Shown one piece after another: positions 35,452 to 41,871 of a stretch of DNA of 53,214 nucleotides. The DNA is taken from assembly GCA_965661345.1 (NCBI GenBank), contig CBFIDK010000011.1, positions 1 to 53,214 of the forward strand. Reading direction: 5' to 3'. Each line of letters begins with the position of its first letter. Position 1 is the first letter of the stretch. Both the position numbers and the translations under genes were made by a program. The DNA is from GCA-2862585 sp965661345 (GTDB lineage Bacteria > Bacteroidota > Bacteroidia > Flavobacteriales > UBA7312). The notes below the pieces were generated by a model, which was not told where the DNA came from, did no database searches, and was given only the letters and a program-made list of their open reading frames with translations.

Positions 35452-36618
35452 TTATTTTTTAAATACTTTTTTACCTGATTGAATATAGACTCCTTTTGGC
35501 TGATTTTCAATTGAATTTAATTTTCTTCCAGACATATCATAATATGATTTACTCTCTTTTTCGGCAGTCAAATAGTCAGTGATTGAAGTGGTATTTCTAA
35601 TATCAAACACAATAGTTCCAGGAGAAACACCACAATCGAATTGAGAAATCAATGAGTTATTTTCGTCATAGACATAGACTTTACCATAAGTAACGTAATC
35701 TGTAGAACTAGCATATAAGTAATTATTTGTCTCATCGAAAGACAACTCATAGAAAGACTCCTGAAGACCTAAATCAACGCCACTGTCTTCAAATGAAACT
35801 GGGTTCCACTCGTACAATACAGTATCCATTGATAACTGAAAGTTCAATCTATCTCCTCTCAAACAAGAAGTTCCGCAGCCAGTACTTACATCTGAAATAT
35901 TTATTGTTGATGTAGAGTATGTTGATAAATCAACTTTTGAAAATGATGCACCAGACCAATCTTTATTGTTAACAGTATAAATAAAATTACTATCAATCAT
36001 CATATTATCTGGGTTTGTAGCATCAATTCCTAAATCAATTTCTTCTAGGTAATTAAAAGTTTCTAAATCCAACACCCCAATTAATGATTTTTCATTTCCC
36101 CATTCAAAGCCATTATTAATAGCAATGAATAATTTACCGTCATGTTCGACCATATTTTGCGTGGACCATTTTGGACCATTTAGAGTATCTACTTCTATTA
36201 CTAACTCTAAATCAGATTTAGAGTAAACTTGTAAATACGAAGGTAATGTCAAAAGGTATTCACCTCTTGTAACGTAGATATTTTCTCCTGAAACATGGAT
36301 ATTTCTTCCACCAATAACAGTTTGTGACGATAGCAATTCATAAGAATTTAAATCGTACTTCAAAAGAAGTGTATCAGCCATAACATAAAAGTGATATCCG
36401 TCAATTTTTAAATCAGAAGCAAATCTTGCCCCATCAATAGTGTCTACTACAGAATAGTTTTGTGTAATCGGGTCGTAACTACCAATTGTTACAGGAACAT
36501 CTATTTGAGAATTTACATAATCAAAGCGTCCCTCGTTAAGTACAAGTACTTGATTGACGAAATTTTGAGCTGACAAAATATGCCCCCCAAAAAGGAAAAT
36601 AAATAATAAGTTTTTCAT
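35452..36618 (-). CDS. Secreted BtuG/DUF5074-like beta-propeller with T9SS type A sorting domain
   Basis: A 388-residue exported protein. The signal peptide ends at about LSAQ18. The body is a YncE/DUF5074-like propeller: it opens VLVLNEGRFDYVNSQIDV, shows repeated about 45-residue four-strand blades, and ends with GVSPGTIVFDI as DUF5074 proteins do. The tail (YYDMSGRKL, KGVYIQSGKK) is a type A T9SS sorting domain, in place of the lipoprotein signal of Bacteroides BtuG. In Bacteroides, BtuG is a surface protein that captures cobalamin for BtuB. Here a cobalamin riboswitch lies directly upstream, supporting the B12 role. No TonB receptor gene is adjacent, which is unusual. B12 binding is inferred, not shown. 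Confidence 0.82.
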   Translation of the reverse strand: MKNLLFIFLFGGHILSAQNFVNQVLVLNEGRFDYVNSQIDVPVTIGSYDPITQNYSVVDTIDGARFASDLKIDGYHFYVMADTLLLKYDLNSYELLSSQTVIGGRNIHVSGENIYVTRGEYLLTLPSYLQVYSKSDLELVIEVDTLNGPKWSTQNMVEHDGKLFIAINNGFEWGNEKSLIGVLDLETFNYLEEIDLGIDATNPDNMMIDSNFIYTVNNKDWSGASFSKVDLSTYSTSTINISDVSTGCGTSCLRGDRLNFQLSMDTVLYEWNPVSFEDSGVDLGLQESFYELSFDETNNYLYASSTDYVTYGKVYVYDENNSLISQFDCGVSPGTIVFDIRNTTSITDYLTAEKESKSYYDMSGRKLNSIENQPKGVYIQSGKKVFKK

Positions 36619-36685
36619 TGTAATTAGTTAAAAAAAAGGTAATACTAGAAAGCTCCTTATTCCCGAGGATTTTCAGTTAATACTA

Positions 36686-36812
36686 TGGCAGGTCTTCTGA
36701 CTTACTCTCTAAGCTACCTTCCCATTTTAAAAAACAGTGGTATGAAGAACTTAGACTTAACAATGAGCTTACAGCTGCGGGTACAGTTGAGGAATTTCAC
36801 CTCATTCCCTAA
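36686..36812 (-). promoter_or_regulatory. Cobalamin (B12) riboswitch
   Basis: On the minus strand the conserved blocks occur in order: AGGGAATGAGGTGAAATTCC, then ACTGTACCCGCAGCTGTAAG, and finally GTCAGAAGACCTGCC (plus-strand complement GGCAGG at 36688-36693). These are the diagnostic elements of the cobalamin aptamer. It lies 70 nt before the start of the DUF5074-like gene and is oriented to control it. The linker after it contains an 8-T run on the minus strand near the start codon, and a weak stem, so either termination or translation control is possible. Confidence 0.9.
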
Positions 36813-36831
36813 TTAAAACCAAAGTACGGGA

Positions 36832-36839
36832 CAAAGTTA
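36832..36839 (-). promoter_or_regulatory. -7 promoter element upstream of cobalamin riboswitch
   Basis: TAACTTTG on the minus strand, a TAnnTTTG match placed about 20 nt before the first conserved aptamer block. The -33 element is not evident. Confidence 0.45.
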
Positions 36840-36846
36840 ACTCAAT

Positions 36847-36880
36847 TTTGTTAAATTTTTGATTTTTTGTATTATATTTG
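36847..36880 (+). promoter_or_regulatory. Promoter of T9SS type B protein gene
   Basis: TTTG at 36847-36850, a 22-nt spacer and TATATTTG at 36873-36880, facing right. It is back to back with the riboswitch promoter, so the two divergent genes share a control region. Confidence 0.65.
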
Positions 36881-36909
36881 AATTCCTTAATTAATAGCTG
36901 TTTACTGAA

Positions 36910-39027
36910 ATGAAAAAACTCTTATTTTTTTCTCTTATACTATATACCTTTAGCTCATTTTGTCAAGAAAACGCCATCTATGATTTTGAAAACTTGACTA
37001 TTGGAGACGTTACCAATCAAGATGGCTGGATTTTTAGCACATCACTATCTACCTCTAATAATGCCTACAACTGCCCTGTAATTGGCACACCTATAATCCC
37101 TCAACTACAAACTACAAATACTGTTGGTGATTACATTTCTAGTAAAGCTATTTACTCAGGAAATGGGTGGGGAAATCAACACGTAATAATGAGTAGAGTA
37201 AATGATTTTAATTGGTCATTTCCATCTTTTACAGACAGGCAATACTTGGTATTGACGTTTGACATGACTGGTGGCTGCTGGGAAAGAATATTCAGACTAG
37301 CATATGATCAGAATACTGATTCTGATTTTGGGCAAAATTGCGGACAAGAAGACCCCAATGAAGCTAGCTTTGGTTTAAAGTGGTTTGGGTGTGGAAACCC
37401 GAATTATATTGCTTTACTAGACGCAAATTCTTCAAATGTAGCACAAGAAAACACCTACTATACCGATTGGGTTAAATATGCCCTTGTTATCGATTTTTAT
37501 GCAAATAATAACGAAGGAAGCATTAGTGTTTTCACTAAAAAATTAAGTGACTCTGGCGATTGGGAGGCTGTTCCTACAATGCAAAATATCAATGCTGGAT
37601 TTGATATAAACTCAACTGGTTCAGACAATCCTTACAACTTAAACGGCATTATGCTTGACCATGAAGCAGGAATAAACTCTTTATTTGATAATTTCAGCTT
37701 TTCCACACTTAAGTACGAATCTTCAGACACCACAATTTGTGAAGGAGAAGTAGTCACAATAGGAAAGTTAATCAATGGCGCCACGTTTTTGTGGAGTACT
37801 GGAGAAACAACCCCTACTATTACTGTCGGTCAAAATGGACAATATGTTGTAGAAGTAAGATTCGATGATCTAACTGTTATTACAGATACATTTAATGTAA
37901 TTGTCAATAATTTAAATCTTGATTTAGGAAATGACACCTCATTTTGTACTGGTGAAGATGTTACTTTGTCGGCAGTAGAAGGAATGGATAGTTATACTTG
38001 GCAAGATGGTGATACTTCCAGAGTATATCGAGTTAACTCTATTGGAACGTATTCAATAACAGTATCAAAAAATGGGTGTGTTGATAGTGATACAATTGAA
38101 ATTAATGAAATACAACCTCCCTATGTAGATTTAGGGAATGACTCCATAGGTTGCCCAGATGACGAATTGACATTAACTCCATCAACGAATGCTACCACCA
38201 TTATGTGGAATGATGGTACTACGGAACAAACTCTGAAAGTCTATGAGTCTGGAAAATACTACGTAAATGCATCTATTGAACAATGCACAAGAAGAGATTC
38301 AATTAATGTGACCTTTCTAGACCCTCTGCTATTGGGGAACGACACAACCATTTGTGAAAATGATTTTTTCAGATTAAATCTTGACCCCAACTACGAAGAT
38401 TACTCATGGAATGATGGAGATAAAAAAGACTTTAAAGACATACATTATGCAGGTGACTATTATGTAAGGGTTAAAAAACTAGGCTGCACAATCGATTCTG
38501 ACACCCTTCGTGTAAATCGTATTCTTCTTCCGATAATTGTGGAGCACATGAAAGATACCCTCATATGTGAAAATTCACCTTTACTACTTAGGGCCTACGC
38601 CGATAGAAATGATGGTATTGTTTGGCACGACTTTCGTACAGATACTTTCAATTTAGTTTCAACCGGGGGAATTTATTGGGCAAAAGCATACAATGAATGC
38701 GGTGAGGCCATTGATTCTGTTAAAATTACTAGTGAAAATTGTTTGTGCGAAGAGTTTATCCCAAATGTCTTTACGCCTAACGGAGATGGACTAAATGATT
38801 TTTTTGGATATCAGTCTAATTGCATACCACTAAACTACTATAACCTCAAAATATTTAATCGCTGGGGAGAACTTTTATTCGATAGTTACAAGCATACTGA
38901 AAAATGGGATGGTAAATTTAAAGGACGAATATGCCCTTCTGGAGTATACTCCTATTTCTTACAGGTTCAGTACAAACAAGATAAAGGAAAACGAACCATC
39001 TCAAGAAGAATTAAGATTACACACTAA
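36910..39027 (+). CDS. Secreted multidomain protein with T9SS type B (gliding-motility-associated) C-terminal domain
   Basis: A 705-residue cell-surface or secreted protein. After the signal peptide (ending near SSFC) a jelly-roll/concanavalin-like domain spans about 20-270. Five degenerate Ig/PKD-like units of about 70-85 residues follow, each starting near a Dx(T/S)xC element (as DTTICEGE, DTSFCTGE, DSIGCPDD, DTTICEND, DTLICENS). The last about 90 residues have the type B CTD hallmarks FIPNVFTPNGDGLNDFF, FNRWGELLF, WDGKFKG and PSGVYSYFL. Such proteins are exported by T9SS and may act as adhesins. No enzyme motif is seen. It is divergent from the riboswitch gene. Confidence 0.88.
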   Translation: MKKLLFFSLILYTFSSFCQENAIYDFENLTIGDVTNQDGWIFSTSLSTSNNAYNCPVIGTPIIPQLQTTNTVGDYISSKAIYSGNGWGNQHVIMSRVNDFNWSFPSFTDRQYLVLTFDMTGGCWERIFRLAYDQNTDSDFGQNCGQEDPNEASFGLKWFGCGNPNYIALLDANSSNVAQENTYYTDWVKYALVIDFYANNNEGSISVFTKKLSDSGDWEAVPTMQNINAGFDINSTGSDNPYNLNGIMLDHEAGINSLFDNFSFSTLKYESSDTTICEGEVVTIGKLINGATFLWSTGETTPTITVGQNGQYVVEVRFDDLTVITDTFNVIVNNLNLDLGNDTSFCTGEDVTLSAVEGMDSYTWQDGDTSRVYRVNSIGTYSITVSKNGCVDSDTIEINEIQPPYVDLGNDSIGCPDDELTLTPSTNATTIMWNDGTTEQTLKVYESGKYYVNASIEQCTRRDSINVTFLDPLLLGNDTTICENDFFRLNLDPNYEDYSWNDGDKKDFKDIHYAGDYYVRVKKLGCTIDSDTLRVNRILLPIIVEHMKDTLICENSPLLLRAYADRNDGIVWHDFRTDTFNLVSTGGIYWAKAYNECGEAIDSVKITSENCLCEEFIPNVFTPNGDGLNDFFGYQSNCIPLNYYNLKIFNRWGELLFDSYKHTEKWDGKFKGRICPSGVYSYFLQVQYKQDKGKRTISRRIKITH

Positions 39028-39038
39028 AAGTAACTTAT

Positions 39039-39875
39039 TTAGAAGATATCTATCGCTTTATTGTAAGCAGATTCAAAAGCCAAAGGATTCAAATTGGATT
39101 TAATTTTTTTCTCATTACAGAAAGAAATTAGTTTTTCGGTAGGCATGTTTCCAACTAGCTCGTCTTTTGCCATTGGGCATCCTCCAAATCCTTTTATGGC
39201 ACCATCAAAACGGCGACAACCATTGTCATAAGCTGCAAGAATCTTCTCTTTCCAACTGTCTGCTGTGGTATGTAGGTGTGCCCCCCATTCTACTTGTGTA
39301 TATTCAGTGAGTAACTGACTAAATAATTTAGAAATATTTTCAGGATTAGAAACTCCTATTGTATCCGATAACGCAATGGTTTTAACATCTAAATCAACGA
39401 GCTTTTCCGTCCATTTAGACGCAATATCTTCATGCCAATCTTCCCCATAAGGATTTCCAAAAGCCATGGATAAATACACCACCAAAGATTTGTTACTTTT
39501 TTGGCATACTGACTGTATCTTCTCTACTAAATCCAAAGATTCATCAATAGATTTGTTAGTATTTCTTTTTTGAAACGTTTCAGAAATAGAAAACGGATAA
39601 CCCAAAAAGTCTATCCTGTTAAGCTGACAAGCGTCTTCAGCCCCTTTCAAATTGGCAACTATAGCTAATAACTTAGTCGTTGACTCATCTAGTCCATCAA
39701 GCACTTGGACTGTATCTCTCATCTGAGGAATTGCCTTAGGCGATACAAAACTTCCAAAATCTAGAGTGTCAAAACCTACCTTTAAAAGAGAATTAAGGTA
39801 AGATATTTTTTTTTCGGTAGGAATAAATTGAGTTATTCCCTGCATAGCATCTCTAGGACATTCTATTATTTTCAT
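39039..39875 (-). CDS. Hydroxymethylglutaryl-CoA lyase
   Basis: Cleaves HMG-CoA to acetyl-CoA and acetoacetate, the last step of leucine breakdown. The 278-residue TIM-barrel protein has the HMGL-like start KIIECPRDAMQG (the canonical form is E-x-GPRDGLQ, here slightly changed) and the catalytic cysteine loop GFGGCPMAKDELVGNMPTE. The conserved HLHTT segment with metal-binding histidines is present. It overlaps pyrD by 4 nt. Homologous acyl lyases such as citramalyl-type enzymes cannot be excluded entirely. Confidence 0.88.
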   Translation of the reverse strand: MKIIECPRDAMQGITQFIPTEKKISYLNSLLKVGFDTLDFGSFVSPKAIPQMRDTVQVLDGLDESTTKLLAIVANLKGAEDACQLNRIDFLGYPFSISETFQKRNTNKSIDESLDLVEKIQSVCQKSNKSLVVYLSMAFGNPYGEDWHEDIASKWTEKLVDLDVKTIALSDTIGVSNPENISKLFSQLLTEYTQVEWGAHLHTTADSWKEKILAAYDNGCRRFDGAIKGFGGCPMAKDELVGNMPTEKLISFCNEKKIKSNLNPLAFESAYNKAIDIF

Positions 39876-40906
39876 AACTCTTTAAGAATACCTTTATTTA
39901 TTTTCTTGACCAACGAAGGACCTTCGTACACAAAACCTGTATAAATTTGAATCAATGAAGCGCCTGCCTTTAATTTTTCAATAGCATCATCAGCAGAATG
40001 AATACCACCAACACCGATGATTGGAAATGCGTTTTTAGATTGTTTTGATATGTAACGGATTACTTCTGTTGATCGATCTTTAACAGCTTGACCGCTTACC
40101 CCACCGCTTCCTATGCTTTCTAACTTGATTCTAGACGTTTTAAGTCCATTTCTATCGATAGTGGTGTTGGTTGCTATCAAGCCATCTAGCTTAGTTTCTA
40201 TTATTATCTCAATGATGTCATCCAATTGAGAATTGCTTAAATCAGGAGCAATTTTTAACAACAAGGGTTTTCGTTTGGTTTTTAGAGTATTTAACTCTTG
40301 TAAACGAAGCAGTAGATTAGTTAGTGGCTCTTTCTCTTGTAATTCTCTAAGACCAGGAGTGTTTGGCGAACTAACATTTACCACAAAATAATCTACATAT
40401 TCAAACAAGGCTTCAAAACATTTTTCATAATCACTAACCGCCTCACTGTTTGGAGTTAGCTTATTTTTACCAATGTTACCCCCAATTATAACATCTGTTT
40501 TACGATTTTTAAGACGTTTTAAAGCGTCTTCTACACCTCCATTGTTAAATCCCATCCTGTTTATCAATGATTCGTCCTGAGGTATTCTAAATAGTCGTGG
40601 CTTAGGATTTCCTGATTGAGCAACTGGAGTAAGCGTTCCTATTTCGATAAAACCAAAACCAAAAGAGGATAATTCATTAAAAAGTAAAGCATCTTTGTCA
40701 AAACCAGCCGCTAAACCTACTGGATTTTCAAACTTCAAACCAAATACTTCTCTTCTAAGACGATTATCGTTTAGCCTATAAATAGAACTTAAAGCTTTTA
40801 ATTTAAAGGGAATATAAGAAGCGAGTTTGATTGATTTAAAAACAAAATGATGGATAAACTCAGGGTTAAAAAGAAAAAAAAGTGGTTTTATGAGGTATTT
40901 ATACAT
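39872..40906 (-). CDS. pyrD: Dihydroorotate dehydrogenase (quinone)
   Basis: Class 2 membrane-associated flavoenzyme, oxidising dihydroorotate to orotate with quinone in pyrimidine synthesis. It has the N-terminal amphipathic helix region of class 2 (LIKPLFFLFNPEFIHHFVF), then PVGLAAGFDKDA and the catalytic serine in VNVSSPNTPGL. The FMN-binding GVGGIHSADDA is near the end. The 344-residue length is normal. A TACTTTTG promoter element lies 19 nt before the ATG. Cotranscription with the HMG-CoA lyase gene is implied by their overlap. Confidence 0.96.
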   Translation of the reverse strand: MYKYLIKPLFFLFNPEFIHHFVFKSIKLASYIPFKLKALSSIYRLNDNRLRREVFGLKFENPVGLAAGFDKDALLFNELSSFGFGFIEIGTLTPVAQSGNPKPRLFRIPQDESLINRMGFNNGGVEDALKRLKNRKTDVIIGGNIGKNKLTPNSEAVSDYEKCFEALFEYVDYFVVNVSSPNTPGLRELQEKEPLTNLLLRLQELNTLKTKRKPLLLKIAPDLSNSQLDDIIEIIIETKLDGLIATNTTIDRNGLKTSRIKLESIGSGGVSGQAVKDRSTEVIRYISKQSKNAFPIIGVGGIHSADDAIEKLKAGASLIQIYTGFVYEGPSLVKKINKGILKEL

Positions 40907-40925
40907 CTTGGTCTGAATTACCTCA

Positions 40926-40933
40926 CAAAAGTA
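40926..40933 (-). promoter_or_regulatory. pyrD -7 promoter element
   Basis: TACTTTTG on the minus strand, between the XRE gene stop and pyrD start; a match to TAnnTTTG. Confidence 0.45.
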
Positions 40934-40939
40934 ATAAGA

Positions 40940-41272
40940 TTATTTGTTTGGTTTATATTCTTCAAAACTATTATCGGTATAAAAAACTACTATTTTATCA
41001 ATAACTTTAGACTGAATAACAGGCTTGGTCGAAGAGGTTTGAACTGCTTTACTACTTGATTCTGAAGCAAACATATCACCATTTCCTAACAAAAGCCAGG
41101 TTGCTGAAACCTTAGAAAAGCGCTTTAAAATTTTCTGTAAAACATCGATACTGGGTTTATTTCGCCCTGACAAAATATGCGAAATTGTTGACCTATTAAC
41201 ATCAATTTCTTGTGCAAAAGCATTGGGGCTTAAGCCGTATTTTTCAATGATATTTTGGATGCGTTTTTCCAT
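40940..41272 (-). CDS. XRE-family helix-turn-helix regulator
   Basis: A 110-residue DNA-binding protein. Residues about 5-60 form the XRE HTH: NIIEKYGLSPNAFAQEIDVN, followed by RSTISHILSGRNKPS, with recognition-helix pattern TISHILSG. A linker and a 30-residue beta-rich tail (IDKIVVFYTDNSFEEYKP) follow. No ligand domain is seen, so it may respond to protein partners. Its own promoter region contains a palindrome overlapping the -7 element, suggesting autoregulation, and further palindromes lie in the 340-bp divergent region upstream of mutL. It is the first gene of the minus-strand run into pyrD. Confidence 0.9.
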   Translation of the reverse strand: MEKRIQNIIEKYGLSPNAFAQEIDVNRSTISHILSGRNKPSIDVLQKILKRFSKVSATWLLLGNGDMFASESSSKAVQTSSTKPVIQSKVIDKIVVFYTDNSFEEYKPNK

Positions 41273-41282
41273 TTTTATCTAT

Positions 41283-41297
41283 GTTACAAATGTAAAC
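41283..41297 (-). promoter_or_regulatory. Palindrome GTTACAAATGTAAAC overlapping XRE -7 element
   Basis: A 15-bp near-perfect palindrome includes TACATTTG on the minus strand (complement of 41287-41294), a consensus -7 element 14 nt before the XRE ATG. A repressor bound here would block its own transcription. Confidence 0.55.
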
Positions 41298-41448
41298 AAA
41301 ATAAATATATAATTATCTAAAAAATACAATACAACGTACCGCAAAACACATTTTTTCTCTTAAATTAATTACTAATTAAATTTACATAAAACATATAAAA
41401 TACTGATAATATGTAAGTTATGCTATATTAATTAAAATTGTTGCTTTT

Positions 41449-41490
41449 TGTAACATCAAAACCGCATATATGCGGTTATTTGAGTTTACA
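41449..41490. repeat. 42-bp imperfect palindrome
   Basis: A perfect 18-bp core palindrome AACCGCATATATGCGGTT at 41460-41477 is extended outwards by TCAAA/TTTGA and by TGTAA/TTACA arms with small asymmetries. It could be a double operator for the neighbouring XRE protein or a stem-loop RNA structure. No T-run follows, so it is not a clear terminator. Confidence 0.7.
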
Positions 41491-41600
41491 TAAGTAAAAT
41501 TATTGGGATTTTCTCCTTTCAGAATTTAGCATGAATAAACATCAGGAGCAATCCATTTTTAATGAATTTCCTGCCCTACTCTATTGATTGTGATTTTGTT

Positions 41601-41608
41601 TATTTTTG
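41601..41608 (+). promoter_or_regulatory. -7 promoter element of the mutL operon
   Basis: TATTTTTG matches TAnnTTTG and ends 4 nt before the ATG of the small membrane protein, another case of a nearly leaderless start. Confidence 0.5.
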
Positions 41609-41612
41609 CATT

Positions 41613-41870
41613 ATGCAAGCACCTAAACTGCCAAGCTTTTTTAAAACTGCTAGACATCGACAGTTCGATTTCAAGTCAAGATACTATGACGCTCGAAAAG
41701 AGGATTTAGAAAAAAGGGTGAAAGCTGCCCAAAGCACCAACTCAAATTTGAACTTTTCTAAAAACTGGCAACAGAGTAAACGCTCAAAAGAAATTAACTA
41801 TTCAAATAAAAGGATAATTCTTATCGTTTTCGTCTTACTATTATTTAGTTTTGCTTTATTGAAATTTTAA
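41613..41870 (+). CDS. Small membrane protein upstream of mutL
   Basis: An 85-residue protein with a basic soluble part and one C-terminal membrane segment (about residues 66-83, IILIVFVLLLFSFALL). The start at 41613 is chosen over 41562 because the promoter element would otherwise be inside the gene; MQAPKLPSFFKTARHRQFDF is a plausible conserved beginning. Proteins of this type are sometimes mislabelled as riboflavin synthase beta subunit in flavobacteria; nothing in it resembles lumazine synthase. It ends one base before mutL. Confidence 0.72.
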   Translation: MQAPKLPSFFKTARHRQFDFKSRYYDARKEDLEKRVKAAQSTNSNLNFSKNWQQSKRSKEINYSNKRIILIVFVLLLFSFALLKF

Positions 41871-41871
41871 T

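Larger units (their letters stand above)
41273..41612. other. Palindrome-rich intergenic region between XRE gene and mutL operon
   Basis: About 340 bp with no plausible gene. It holds at least three inverted-repeat sites with TGTAA/TTACA half-sites: 41283-41297, 41382-41416 (arms TTACAT and ATGTAA, imperfect and widely spaced), and 41449-41490. AT content is high elsewhere. The plus-strand promoter element of the next gene lies at its end. Confidence 0.6.

Noticed and set aside
36646..36688. TAGTATTA direct repeat as an attachment or transposon site
   Set aside because: Only 8 bp, inside the riboswitch linker, with no element between; better explained by chance in AT-rich DNA.
41562..41612. 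Upstream start and riboflavin synthase identity for the small gene before mutL
   Set aside because: The promoter element lies in the extra segment; the protein has no lumazine/riboflavin synthase features.
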